56,089 bases of DNA, taken from positions 1 to 56,089 of the forward strand of contig DDCZ01000085.1 in the NCBI GenBank assembly GCA_002336485.1, given 5' to 3'. Below, piece by piece: positions 1-8,520 of the stretch. The notes under the pieces were generated by a model. The model saw nothing but the letters and a program-made list of their open reading frames with translations. It searched no databases and was not told where the DNA came from. Both the position numbers and the translations under genes were made by a program. Every line of letters begins with the position of its first letter. The first letter of the stretch is position 1. Origin of the DNA: Flavobacteriales bacterium UBA1993. Lineage in GTDB: Bacteria; Bacteroidota; Bacteroidia; Flavobacteriales_G; Salibacteraceae.

Positions 1-215
1 ACTTCCTCGAGGTGTTTTTAACCCCTCCTCATTGAAGATTTGAGATATTTTTCTGTACCCTATAGGGGTAAGAAAATGGTGTTTATATCCACAAATTCGG
101 TTGTATAAATACTGTTGATATTCACTATAATTGGACTCCCATAATTTAGTGGTAGTTATTGAAAATGAGAATCTTACGATGAGGTTTAAGGGGTAAGGAT
201 AACCGGTTGTTTCTG
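1..215. other. Intergenic or flanking stretch without a recognisable gene
   Basis: No convincing reading frame is seen on either strand between the window edge and the glmS stop codon. A short inverted repeat (TACCC / GGGTA, about positions 56-70) could form a weak hairpin on the 3' side of glmS. It has only a five-base stem and no clean T-run on the minus strand, so I do not call it a terminator. The stretch may hold the 3' untranslated region of the glmS operon and the flank of a gene outside the window. Confidence 0.5.
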
Positions 216-2057
216 CTACTCCACTGTCACGGACTTTGCCAAGTTACGCGGCTGATCCACGTTACACTCTCGCATTACGGCGATGTGATAGGAGAGCAAT
301 TGAAGCGGAACTGAAGCCACCAAGGGAGAAAAGATTTCATCTGTTTCTGGAATTTCAATGGTATAATCAGCCATCTCCTTTACCTGTGTATCGCCTTCTG
401 TAACAATTGCAATGAGCACCCCTTTTCGCGCTTTCACCTCTTGAATGTTGCTGACAACCTTCTCGTAGGACGGCCCCTTTGTTGCGATAACCACAACAGG
501 CATTTCCTCATCTATTAAGGCAATAGGTCCGTGTTTCATCTCGGCTGCAGGATACCCTTCTGCGTGGATGTATGAAATCTCTTTGAGCTTGAGCGCTCCT
601 TCTAATGCCACTGGAAAGCAATACCCACGACCGAGGTATAAGAAATTGCTCGCATCCTTGAATTTTGCCGAAATCAATTCAACAAGATCATTCGTTTGAA
701 GGGCACGTTCAATTTTCTCCGGAATTTCATTTAGACCGTAGAGTAACCTCAGAAACTTACTTCGCTCTATGGAGCCTTTCTTATTTCCGAGCATAAGGGC
801 CAAGAGGCTCAGTACAGTTACTTGAGACGTAAAGGCTTTTGTGCTCGCGACGCCAATTTCGGGCCCTGCATGAGTGTAAGATCCACCATGGGTGGTGCGC
901 GATATAGTAGACCCAACAACGTTGCATATCCCCAGTATTGTAGCGCCCTTTGATTTCGCCAATTCCAAAGCAGCAAGTGTATCGGCTGTTTCTCCTGATT
1001 GAGATATGGCGATCACTACATCCTTTTCGGTGATTATCGGATTTCGATATCGAAACTCAGAAGCATACTCGACCTCTACTGGAATTCGAGCTAAATCTTC
1101 AATAAGATATTCTCCAACCAAACCGGCATGCCAAGAAGTTCCGCAAGCAACAATCGTGATACGGTTTGCATTCAATAATTTTTGCTCATAGTCGGCCATT
1201 CCGCCCAGGTGGACTAAGCCCGCAGCTAAGTTTAGACGACCTCTAAGGCTATCCCTAACAGATCGTGGCTGCTCATAGATCTCCTTGAGCATAAAGTGAT
1301 CGTAGCCGCTTTTTTCTAACTGCTCTAGCTGTAGCTCTAACTCTTGTATATATGGCGTTACGTTCTGCTTTTGTATGGTGAAAAGCTTTAAGTCTTTCCC
1401 TGGGATGATTTCGGCAATCTCACCGTCTTCTAGGTAGACAACGTTCTTTGTGTACTCCACAATTGGCGTAGCATCCGAAGCGAGATAATAGTCTTTATCT
1501 GGCCCAATGCCAATGACCAATGGGCTGCTTTTCTTCGCGGCAACCAAGGTTCCAGGCTCTGAGTTTGACATCACCACTATGGCATAGGCGCCGATGACTT
1601 CGTTCAGCGCTTTTCTTATAGCCTCGCTAAGCGAACATGCTTCGCTCTTTTTTATTTCTTCGATCAGGTTAACCAAGACTTCCGTGTCTGTTTCAGAATG
1701 AAACGTATAGCCGCGATGAATTAACTCCTTTCGAACGCTATCATAGTTCTCAATGATTCCGTTATGAATGAGCACAATGTCTCCTGACATGGATGTGTGT
1801 GGATGGGCATTGACATCGTTCGGCTCACCATGTGTTGCCCAGCGGGTATGTCCGATTCCGGCTGTGCCAGTCGTAAGTCCAGAACCAATGTGATTTTGAA
1901 GATCAACAACCTTCCCTTTGCACTTGTGAAGAGTGGTTTTATCATTCATTAAGGCAACTCCAGCGCTGTCATAGCCTCGATATTCGAGCCTTTGAAGGCC
2001 CTTAATCAGTATTGGATAAGCGTCTTTACTGCCTGTGTATCCTACAATTCCGCACAT
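216..2057 (-). CDS. glmS: Glutamine--fructose-6-phosphate aminotransferase (isomerizing)
   Basis: This cytoplasmic enzyme makes glucosamine 6-phosphate from fructose 6-phosphate and glutamine, the entry step to UDP-GlcNAc for peptidoglycan and lipopolysaccharide. The 613-residue length matches the family (about 609). It begins MCGIVGYTG, so Cys2 is the N-terminal nucleophile of the glutaminase domain (about residues 1-220), and EYRGYDSAG follows near residue 25. Two SIS sugar-isomerase domains fill the rest, and the protein ends with the canonical DQPRNLAKSVTVE tail. It starts 2 nt after the DUF4270 gene stop, so it is the last gene of a glgA-like / DUF4270 / glmS operon. No glmS ribozyme-like leader is possible in that spacing. 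Identification is certain from seen motifs. Confidence 0.98.
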   Translation of the reverse strand: MCGIVGYTGSKDAYPILIKGLQRLEYRGYDSAGVALMNDKTTLHKCKGKVVDLQNHIGSGLTTGTAGIGHTRWATHGEPNDVNAHPHTSMSGDIVLIHNGIIENYDSVRKELIHRGYTFHSETDTEVLVNLIEEIKKSEACSLSEAIRKALNEVIGAYAIVVMSNSEPGTLVAAKKSSPLVIGIGPDKDYYLASDATPIVEYTKNVVYLEDGEIAEIIPGKDLKLFTIQKQNVTPYIQELELQLEQLEKSGYDHFMLKEIYEQPRSVRDSLRGRLNLAAGLVHLGGMADYEQKLLNANRITIVACGTSWHAGLVGEYLIEDLARIPVEVEYASEFRYRNPIITEKDVVIAISQSGETADTLAALELAKSKGATILGICNVVGSTISRTTHGGSYTHAGPEIGVASTKAFTSQVTVLSLLALMLGNKKGSIERSKFLRLLYGLNEIPEKIERALQTNDLVELISAKFKDASNFLYLGRGYCFPVALEGALKLKEISYIHAEGYPAAEMKHGPIALIDEEMPVVVIATKGPSYEKVVSNIQEVKARKGVLIAIVTEGDTQVKEMADYTIEIPETDEIFSPLVASVPLQLLSYHIAVMRECNVDQPRNLAKSVTVE

Positions 2058-2059
2058 GG

Positions 2060-3418
2060 TTAATTATTTAAGTCCGTGTGATATAGCTTCAGAGCAATAT
2101 TATCAAGTCCTTTTAGAACATTGTGCGCTGTGTCGTTTCCGTTAAGAACAGGCACTTGTGCATGAAGCCGTAAACCATAGTTCACATCGACTCCTTTCTG
2201 AGCTTCTTGAACGATACGTTGCACATGCCGCGTAATGTCAAATTGATAGCCATTAATGTCTTCATCAAACTTTCCTCCACTGCGACTTGGGCTGTAGATG
2301 TAATCTAGGGTTAAGCTTTCCGAACCGTCTTTTTCTAGGTCCAATAGGTACAATCGCTGAGAGTTTGAGAGCTCACCGTTTTGTTCATTGGCCAATTCGA
2401 ATTGCAGCACAGCTTTAGCGATGGCCGTATTGTTGTTGACGCCAAATTCGTATAAACCCGGAATATGTATTTCGGTGCGCAATCCAGCAAGACCCTGCAC
2501 AAAAAGAAGGTCGTCGTTATTAGAAACATCGTCTAAATAAGTCTGGGCCAGCGAACTGCTATAGTCGTGGGTGATTTTATTAATGCGCGCACATTTCGAG
2601 GTAATCGGATATTCAATTACTTCGGTATTTTGAACGTTGCCACTTTCAGAAGTGTAAACTTTTATACCTGACTCGCCGGTGAGCAAAGCCATTGAATAGA
2701 TGGCGCCTGTAAGTGTTGGGTCGAGCCCTGCGCCTACCTTGATCATCAGGCCTTTAAAGTATTCTTGAAAATCCTCCGTGCTTTGAGCAGATGCATCGCC
2801 AATTCCTTCTTTGAGATACTCGCCGAGTTCATTGTCAAGTTTGATTCTAAATTGAAACACTTCGGTCACCGTGTCTATGGTCACCGTTTCGGGCACCTTC
2901 AACTGTCTAGAGAAAGAAAATGTGGTTGACCCAATAGCCGTAGTTTTTACCTCAGGGTCAAAATCTGATTGATATTCCTCAGATACGAGCAGCGTCTCGT
3001 TTAACTCGAAGACTTCGATGGGGATGGCATTTTTGGGAACGCCGAAAATTAAGTTTGGGCGCAATGAGAGAACCACGCTGTCCACTTGATATATAGTGAA
3101 ATCGATATCGGTGTTTCCTTGTAGGATGTCAAAGTTCAACAAGAGCGAGGACTCAGATGTGCCGAATTGATCCGATTGAACTTTCCCTACAAATGACTGG
3201 GCCTCATCCGAGCGTTGAGGTTCTCCCAAAAGAGTGAACGCCTCAACAGAAAGGTTGTCCGTTATTGCTAAGGTGTCAAATTGACCATCGGGTTGCAGCT
3301 CAATGCCCAAGAGTTCATCGTCTTTGCAACTGCTTAAGATCAGAATTGCGGACAAAAAAACAACGGTTTGTACGAATACAAACCGTTGATCTTTAAATTT
3401 TGAAAGTGTGTTTTTCAC
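2060..3418 (-). CDS. DUF4270 family lipoprotein
   Basis: A 452-residue exported protein with a basic N-terminus, a hydrophobic stretch and a lipobox ending LILSSC, with the lipidated cysteine at residue 31. It is therefore probably anchored in the outer membrane or facing the periplasm. The body is rich in beta-type sequence and aspartates and has no enzymatic motif I recognise. Size, lipobox and position between a short glycogen-synthase-like gene and glmS match the Bacteroidota family annotated as DUF4270, whose function is not known to me. It sits 4 nt downstream of the glgA-like gene and 2 nt upstream of glmS, so the three are almost certainly co-transcribed and translationally linked. 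The tie to glmS suggests an envelope role, which is inference only. Confidence 0.85.
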   Translation of the reverse strand: MKNTLSKFKDQRFVFVQTVVFLSAILILSSCKDDELLGIELQPDGQFDTLAITDNLSVEAFTLLGEPQRSDEAQSFVGKVQSDQFGTSESSLLLNFDILQGNTDIDFTIYQVDSVVLSLRPNLIFGVPKNAIPIEVFELNETLLVSEEYQSDFDPEVKTTAIGSTTFSFSRQLKVPETVTIDTVTEVFQFRIKLDNELGEYLKEGIGDASAQSTEDFQEYFKGLMIKVGAGLDPTLTGAIYSMALLTGESGIKVYTSESGNVQNTEVIEYPITSKCARINKITHDYSSSLAQTYLDDVSNNDDLLFVQGLAGLRTEIHIPGLYEFGVNNNTAIAKAVLQFELANEQNGELSNSQRLYLLDLEKDGSESLTLDYIYSPSRSGGKFDEDINGYQFDITRHVQRIVQEAQKGVDVNYGLRLHAQVPVLNGNDTAHNVLKGLDNIALKLYHTDLNN

Positions 3419-3422
3419 GTGT

Positions 3423-4253
3423 TTATTCAGCCAAAACGCTGTTGTCAGACATTACCTCGGTGTAGAAATCATCAAAAACACTCATTAAATTCTCCTCAGG
3501 TTGCGCGTCTAGAACAGGCTTGTCTAACGTGGAAACAAACGACTTTATTTCATCGTTAACATCTTCGCTAGCAAAGACAATTGCATCAGCGTACTTGGCT
3601 CCAAGCTTGCAAATATTCGTGTAAGTCGGGTCTTTAATTAGCTCAAGATCCTCTTCAGTCATGCCGTCATAGAGCATTTTTTCCCACATGCGTGGATCGA
3701 AGCTGTCTTCAAATTCTTCACCGTAAATGGAGAACACCACTTTAGCATCCGCAAACAATGGATCGTCTGCGTAGAAGGTCTTTTGGAAAACAGCCATTAA
3801 AGATGAAAACCAGCCATTCACATGAATGATTTCGGGCATCCAGCCTAATTTTTTTACGGTTTCAAAAACACCTCTCGAGAAAAAGATTGATCGCTCATCA
3901 TTGTCTTCGAAGAAATCATCTTCTGAATCCCAAAATGTTGCCTTTCTTCTGAAAAACTCCTCATTATCAATGAAATAGACCTGCATTCGCGTTGGCTGAA
4001 TGGAAGCTACCTTAATGATTAATGGATGATCCGTGTCGTCGACAATCAAATTCATACCCGAAAGTCGGATGACTTCATGCAGTTGATGACGTCTTTCATT
4101 CACACAACCGAAGCGCGGCATGAATAATCTTATTTCTTTGCCAAAGTCTTGGGCTTCTTGTGGAAGCTGTCGACCCATGTAAGACATGTAATTTTCAGGA
4201 AGATAGGGATTGATTTCGTGAGAAACGTATAATACTCGTTCGTAATTACTCAT
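3423..4253 (-). CDS. Short glycogen/starch synthase-like protein (GT5 N-terminal half only)
   Basis: I choose the ATG at 4253 (MSNYERVLYVSHEI), giving 276 residues. The frame stays open to 4472, but that extension would run into panC on the other strand and reads as non-protein. The sequence resembles the N-terminal Rossmann domain of GT5 glycogen synthases: an early VSHEI segment, FMPRFG near residue 47, ERRHQLHEVIRLSG, and IIHVNGW in the middle. The C-terminal nucleotide-sugar-binding GT-B domain of full-length synthases (about 480 residues) is absent. Half-length proteins of this kind beside panC recur in Bacteroidota, so this is a lineage trait and not a local truncation. Catalysis of glycogen synthesis is doubtful without the second domain. 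It is the first gene of the operon with DUF4270 and glmS, behind a good promoter at 4301-4331. Confidence 0.82.
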   Translation of the reverse strand: MSNYERVLYVSHEINPYLPENYMSYMGRQLPQEAQDFGKEIRLFMPRFGCVNERRHQLHEVIRLSGMNLIVDDTDHPLIIKVASIQPTRMQVYFIDNEEFFRRKATFWDSEDDFFEDNDERSIFFSRGVFETVKKLGWMPEIIHVNGWFSSLMAVFQKTFYADDPLFADAKVVFSIYGEEFEDSFDPRMWEKMLYDGMTEEDLELIKDPTYTNICKLGAKYADAIVFASEDVNDEIKSFVSTLDKPVLDAQPEENLMSVFDDFYTEVMSDNSVLAE

Positions 4254-4300
4254 ACAATTCAGTTGATTAAACGAAATGAACTTTTTTGCCAAAAGGCACG

Positions 4301-4331
4301 CAAAGATAACCAATATAAGGCGTAACATCAA
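4301..4331 (-). promoter_or_regulatory. Bacteroidota-type promoter of the glgA-like/DUF4270/glmS operon
   Basis: On the minus strand a TTG (4329-4331) is followed after 20 nt by TATCTTTG (4301-4308), a perfect match to the Bacteroidota -7 consensus TAnnTTTG. Transcription would begin near 4297, about 44 nt before the ATG at 4253. A small inverted repeat (TGCC AAAA GGCA, about 4287-4298) lies at the predicted transcript start. Confidence 0.6.
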
Positions 4332-4353
4332 GTAGAATAAACGACACTGAGAG

Positions 4354-5184
4354 ATGATAATTGCTAAGAGCCGAGCGGAAGTGAAGCGATATACGGAAGG
4401 AGAAACGGTCGGATTCGTCCCAACAATGGGGGCGTTACACGAAGGACATGGCACATTAGTGACCGCAAGCAAAGATGATGGGAACTATACTGTGGTATGC
4501 ATTTTTATCAATCCTTCACAGTTTAATAATCCATCTGATTTTGAAAATTATCCAATCAATTTGGAAGATGACATTGCTTATCTGGATAGCCTTGGATGCG
4601 ATCTAGTTTTTATCCCAAAGGTTTATGAAGTCTATCGTTCGGGTGATGATGAAGGTCGTTATATCCACCATTTTGGCTCGCTTGAAACCCGGTTTGAAGG
4701 CGAATTTAGACCGGGTCACTTTCGGGGCGTTGCGCAAGTCGTGCACATCCTTTTTGAGATTGTTGAACCTGCCATGGCATACTTCGGAGAGAAGGACATT
4801 CAACAGCTGGCTGTTGTTCGAGCTTTGAGCTCCAAACTTGGGGGCAAAATTGCAATTGTCGGTATTGAAACAAAGCGGGAAAAATCTGGATTGGCTATGA
4901 GTTCTCGAAATCTGAGGTTGACATCGGATCAGCTACAAAAAGCGACGCTAATTCATCAGTGTTTGACCATGGCCCAAAGTGGTTTTAAAAGTAAATCGGT
5001 CGTGTCCATTAAGGAGGAGGTCAGACTTAAATTTGAAGCCGATGCAGAATGGAACTTAGAATACTTCGAGGTGATTGACCCTCAAACATTTGATCCAATA
5101 ACTGTCTGGGCCGGTCCGTGTAGAGCGGTTGTCGCCGCTCATTTGGGAGAGATTCGATTAATCGACAACATCGCGATTCCATGA
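4354..5184 (+). CDS. panC: Pantoate--beta-alanine ligase (pantothenate synthetase)
   Basis: This enzyme joins pantoate and beta-alanine using ATP, the last step of pantothenate (coenzyme A precursor) synthesis in the cytoplasm. The 276-residue protein carries the family signature PTMGALHEGH at residues 23-32, which includes the HxGH nucleotide-binding motif. INPSQFNN follows near residue 50, and the C-terminal-side loop GLAMSSRN lies near residues 178-185 (KMSKS-like region). The length equals the family norm (about 280). It is transcribed divergently from the glgA-like gene across 100 nt, an arrangement common in Bacteroidota. The following cysH gene lies 39 nt downstream in the same reading frame. 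Confidence 0.96.
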   Translation: MIIAKSRAEVKRYTEGETVGFVPTMGALHEGHGTLVTASKDDGNYTVVCIFINPSQFNNPSDFENYPINLEDDIAYLDSLGCDLVFIPKVYEVYRSGDDEGRYIHHFGSLETRFEGEFRPGHFRGVAQVVHILFEIVEPAMAYFGEKDIQQLAVVRALSSKLGGKIAIVGIETKREKSGLAMSSRNLRLTSDQLQKATLIHQCLTMAQSGFKSKSVVSIKEEVRLKFEADAEWNLEYFEVIDPQTFDPITVWAGPCRAVVAAHLGEIRLIDNIAIP

Positions 5185-5223
5185 AACAATAGATTCGCGA
5201 CCTTCGCCCCAAATATTGGCACA

Positions 5224-5889
5224 GTGAGTATTGCAAAGAAGATAGAGGGGATTGAAAATCAGTTTCAATTTTTCCGAAATGAAGGTCGAACGTATTTTGC
5301 TTCTTCCTCCTTTCAAACACATAGCTTGCCTATGCTGCATATCATAGGAAAAGTTGCTCCAGAAACACCTATTTACTTTATTCAAACTGGGTTTCATTTT
5401 CCAGAAACGCTGTCTTTTCGCGATAGGGTTGGGGAAGAATTTGGGCTGAACATATTGAACATTGAATCTCAGGTACCCAAGGTTCAGCAACGAAATAGCA
5501 TTGGAAATTTTTACTTCACTTCTGATCCGGATTACTGTTGCTTTTTAAATAAAACTCAGCCTATGGAACCGTTGTTAGAGCGATTCGATATTTGGGTGAA
5601 TGGGGTTCGGGCAGATCAGAATGCGAACCGAAGTAGTTTGAATTCGCTCGAAAAAACGCCTCAAGGAGGGCAGCGATATCATCCCATGCTTTCGTGGTCA
5701 AAACAAGAGATTTGGCAATATATCGCCGAACATGATTTACCACGACATCCCTTGGATGCACAAGGATATTCAAGTATCGGATGTGAACCTTGTACGGTCA
5801 AACCAGCTTTTGGTGATGAGCGAGATGGCCGGTGGTTGGGTCAGAAAAAAACGGAGTGTGGACTTCATACAGAACTAGTAAGCAAATAA
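5224..5889 (+). CDS. cysH: Phosphoadenylyl/adenylyl-sulfate reductase (CysH family, iron-sulfur type)
   Basis: This enzyme reduces activated sulfate (APS or PAPS) to sulfite in assimilatory sulfate reduction. The 221-residue protein shows the [4Fe-4S] ligand pattern of APS-reducing members: adjacent Cys105-Cys106, then Cys187 and Cys190 (GCEPC). The catalytic cysteine is Cys212 in the terminal KTECGLH motif. The cluster motif argues for APS as substrate, since PAPS-specific enzymes usually lack it. No ATG is available: the frame opens with GTG at 5224, 39 nt after the panC stop and in panC's frame. It is slightly shorter than usual (about 230-240) but keeps all key residues. No sulfurylase or sulfite reductase gene is in the window. 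The epimerase gene begins 1 nt after its stop. Confidence 0.93.
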   Translation: MSIAKKIEGIENQFQFFRNEGRTYFASSSFQTHSLPMLHIIGKVAPETPIYFIQTGFHFPETLSFRDRVGEEFGLNILNIESQVPKVQQRNSIGNFYFTSDPDYCCFLNKTQPMEPLLERFDIWVNGVRADQNANRSSLNSLEKTPQGGQRYHPMLSWSKQEIWQYIAEHDLPRHPLDAQGYSSIGCEPCTVKPAFGDERDGRWLGQKKTECGLHTELVSK

Positions 5890-5890
5890 G

Positions 5891-6790
5891 ATGGTAGTAC
5901 TAATAACAGGCGGGGCGGGATATATTGGAACGGCATTGTGTGAGCAATTGAAAAAGGATGAGTCAATAGAACGGGTCATTGTGTATGACAACTTAAGCCG
6001 TCATAATTTCAATCTTTTCATTGGGCTCCACAAATTGGATAAGCGTTTTGAATTCATGGAGGGAGATATTTTGGATAGTCGAAACTTGAGAAAAGCGGTG
6101 AAGCAAGCGGATGTAGTTTATCATTTGGCCGCAAAGGTCACTACGCCATTTGCTGATCAAGATGCACACTTGTTTGAACAGGTGAATCATTGGGGTACTG
6201 CCGAGGTTACCTATGCCGTGGAGGAAAGCGATGTTCAGCGACTCATATACTTAAGCAGTGTTTCTGTTTATGGGTCTGGAGATTCGGAGCGAAACCTGGA
6301 CTCTGGTTTGAATCCAAAAACGTTTTATGGCATCTCCAAAATGCGGGGAGAGAATCATGTATCGCGGTTATCTCCTAAAATTGAAACACACATTATTCGA
6401 TGTGGCAATGTATACGGTTACAATCGAAGTATGCGTTTCGATGCGGTCATCAACAAGTTCCTTTTTGAGGCTAACTTTCATGGAAAGATCAACATTCACG
6501 GCAACGGTGAACAGCACCGACCATTTGTTTTTGTGGATACCGTCGGCGCTAAATTGGTAGAACACTTGCATGATTCGAAACCATCTTCAACAACCAATCT
6601 CGTGGAACACAACTTCAGCATAAATGACATTGCAGAGGTATTATTGAAGCTGTATCCTGAACTTGAAATGATCTTCATCAACAACAACATGAAGCTACGT
6701 GAGCTGAAGGTTAAGGCAGAGATTGAAATGACGGATTTAAAGGTTCTGGAAAGTCGAATGAAGGCGTTCGGTGAAGCGTTCACATTTTAG
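5891..6790 (+). CDS. NAD-dependent epimerase/dehydratase (extended SDR family)
   Basis: A 299-residue sugar-nucleotide-type short-chain dehydrogenase. The NAD-binding glycine motif GGAGYIG is at residues 7-13. The catalytic pair Tyr146 and Lys150 (YGISK) is seen, preceded by the serine-containing LSSVSVYG strand near residue 120. RPFVFVDT near residue 213 is the typical substrate-side segment of UDP-glucose 4-epimerase-like enzymes. The exact substrate cannot be read from sequence, but a nucleotide sugar for surface glycans is the likely class. It starts 1 nt after cysH and is the last gene of the panC-cysH-epimerase run, stopping 12 nt from the convergent oxidoreductase gene. No terminator hairpin is evident in that gap. 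Confidence 0.85.
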   Translation: MVVLITGGAGYIGTALCEQLKKDESIERVIVYDNLSRHNFNLFIGLHKLDKRFEFMEGDILDSRNLRKAVKQADVVYHLAAKVTTPFADQDAHLFEQVNHWGTAEVTYAVEESDVQRLIYLSSVSVYGSGDSERNLDSGLNPKTFYGISKMRGENHVSRLSPKIETHIIRCGNVYGYNRSMRFDAVINKFLFEANFHGKINIHGNGEQHRPFVFVDTVGAKLVEHLHDSKPSSTTNLVEHNFSINDIAEVLLKLYPELEMIFINNNMKLRELKVKAEIEMTDLKVLESRMKAFGEAFTF

Positions 6791-6802
6791 TCGTGGTTGA
6801 GA

Positions 6803-7825
6803 TTACCACTTCATCACCACTTTGCCAATGGATCCTCGACCTTCCAGTCGGGCATGGGCGGCTTCGATCTCTGTGGCTTCGTAAACGGAGTCAATTTTTG
6901 GCTTAAGGATTCCCTTTTGGTATAAATCATACACATCTTCCATGCATGTTTTCAGATAATCAGGTCGGTTTTCGCCGATGCGTAACATGTTAACGCCAAT
7001 TACAGCTCGTGACTTCATCAATAACCCGATCGGGTGTAAAAATCCAAAGCCGAATGCCAGTTTAAGCTTGTCAATGAACCTACCCTTTGACGCACTCCAT
7101 TCACTGGCGCCGAAGGTTACAATGCGTCCTCCTGAGCCAAGTAGGTGCAGCGATTTTTTGAAGTTGGCTCCACCTACCGGATCAAAGGCGGCGTCCAATC
7201 TGTTTGAACCGAGTCCATTCTTTACGGCCTCCACAAAGTCGCTAGTGCGGTAGTTTATCGCATGGTCTACACCAAGAGATTTGAGATACTCCAATTTTTC
7301 GGTGTTTCCAGCGGTTCCAAATATTTCGCATCCTTTCCACTTTGCGATTTGCACCAACGCCGTGCCTACGCCACCAGCGGCGGCGTGTATTAATACGCGA
7401 TCCCCTTTCTGCAGATTGATCATCATTGCAGCAGCAAACCAAGCTGTACAATACTGTGTGGCCAGCGCACATGCCTCCTCTGGATTTGTTCCAGGCGCCA
7501 ACTTAATGGTCCCCATCGCTTCCGTAACGCAATATTCAGCGTATCCGCCAAATTGAGAAAATGCCAACACGTAATCACCAACAGCGAAACCGGTAACCTT
7601 CGCTCCAACCTCGGCTATTTCACCCACAACTTCGTATCCGAGCACACACGGAAGTGGCGGGCGGTCGTTGTAAAGGCCCTTTCGCGCCATGATATCTGCG
7701 TAGTTCAGACCGAAATGGCTCACCTTAATCCGCACTTGATTTTCGCCCGGTGTAGGGGTTTCGGTATCCTGTAAGTTGAAAACATCTTTCGAGTCTCCAG
7801 AACCGCTGAGTACTATGGCTTTCAT
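6803..7825 (-). CDS. Zinc-free medium-chain oxidoreductase (quinone oxidoreductase / VAT-1 type)
   Basis: A 340-residue medium-chain dehydrogenase/reductase. It opens with the GroES-like fold (PGENQVRIKV and FGLNYADIMARKGLY, residues about 27-55). The NADPH-binding motif AAAGGVGTALVQ follows near residue 150. The catalytic and structural zinc cysteines of classical alcohol dehydrogenases are missing. The overall pattern, including YCTAWFAA and IGLLMKSRAVIGVNM, resembles the synaptic-vesicle VAT-1 subgroup, whose substrate in bacteria is not established. Its ATG overlaps the rsmI stop by 4 nt, so it is translationally coupled as the last gene of the five-gene operon starting at 11157. Its relation to the sugar-phosphate genes upstream is unclear. 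Confidence 0.88.
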   Translation of the reverse strand: MKAIVLSGSGDSKDVFNLQDTETPTPGENQVRIKVSHFGLNYADIMARKGLYNDRPPLPCVLGYEVVGEIAEVGAKVTGFAVGDYVLAFSQFGGYAEYCVTEAMGTIKLAPGTNPEEACALATQYCTAWFAAAMMINLQKGDRVLIHAAAGGVGTALVQIAKWKGCEIFGTAGNTEKLEYLKSLGVDHAINYRTSDFVEAVKNGLGSNRLDAAFDPVGGANFKKSLHLLGSGGRIVTFGASEWSASKGRFIDKLKLAFGFGFLHPIGLLMKSRAVIGVNMLRIGENRPDYLKTCMEDVYDLYQKGILKPKIDSVYEATEIEAAHARLEGRGSIGKVVMKW

Positions 7826-8520
7826 TCTTTATTTCTTTTTTCAAATGCGGCACTGCCCTCAATGAGCAATACGATTTCCCCTTTGTAACCCTTATCATCT
7901 CCGTAGGCAACGAGTTCAGCAAGTGTGCCTCGATGATAGGTCTCGTAGAGCTTTGTCAACTCACGCGCAACACATGCATGTCGTTCAGGACCAAATGTTT
8001 CAGAGGCTTCTTTTAAAGCCTTGTTTATTCGATGTGGCGATTCGTACATGACCATTGTGCGTGTCTCCTCATGCAACGACTTCCAGAAGGTTTGCCTTCC
8101 CTTTTTTTGAGGCGGAAACCCGAGATAGACATACTTCTCACATGGAAGGCCCGATCCTACAATGGCCGTAATTACTGCTGTGGGTCCGGGTAAAACTTCA
8201 ACGACCACATTCTTTTCGATGCAAGCGCGAAGCAATAAATAACCGGGGTCACTTATCCCGGGCATGCCGGCATCCGATATTAGCGCGAAGTGCTGGCCTT
8301 CTTCCATTTTCCCAACAAGTGAGTCGGTGACCTTATGTTCATTGTGCTGATGGAAGGGGATAAGCTTGTTGCTGACCTCATGATGTGACAGTAGCTTGCC
8401 GCTATGTCGTGTGTCTTCGCACAAAATAGCATCACACCCAGCCAGTGTTTTTAGCGCTCTAAGCGTAATGTCGTCGAGGTTGCCAATCGGCGTAGGAACC
8501 AAAGTGAGTTTTCCGGCCAT
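7822..8520 (-). CDS. rsmI: 16S rRNA (cytidine(1402)-2'-O)-methyltransferase
   Basis: This S-adenosylmethionine-dependent enzyme methylates the 2'-OH of C1402 in the ribosomal P-site region. The 232-residue protein has the tetrapyrrole-methylase fold markers of RsmI: LVPTPIGNLDDITLRAL at residues 6-22, CEDTRHS, and SDAGMPGISDPG near residue 83. LPGPTAV follows near residue 114 and KGEIVLLIEG lies close to the C-terminus. It is shorter than the E. coli protein (about 286) because the C-terminal extension is lacking, as is common in Bacteroidota. It overlaps the oxidoreductase start by 4 nt and shares one base (8520) with the stop of the phosphatase gene upstream. Confidence 0.95.
   Translation of the reverse strand: MAGKLTLVPTPIGNLDDITLRALKTLAGCDAILCEDTRHSGKLLSHHEVSNKLIPFHQHNEHKVTDSLVGKMEEGQHFALISDAGMPGISDPGYLLLRACIEKNVVVEVLPGPTAVITAIVGSGLPCEKYVYLGFPPQKKGRQTFWKSLHEETRTMVMYESPHRINKALKEASETFGPERHACVARELTKLYETYHRGTLAELVAYGDDKGYKGEIVLLIEGSAAFEKRNKE

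Noticed and set aside
2058..2059. glmS ribozyme ahead of glmS
   Set aside because: Only 2 nt separate the DUF4270 stop and the glmS start, and glmS ribozymes are a Gram-positive trait, so there is no room for one.
4254..4472. N-terminal extension of the glgA-like frame to 4472
   Set aside because: It overlaps the start of panC on the other strand, reads as low-quality protein (MLAVTNVPCPSC), and skips over a good promoter at 4301-4331. The ATG at 4253 fits the family start.
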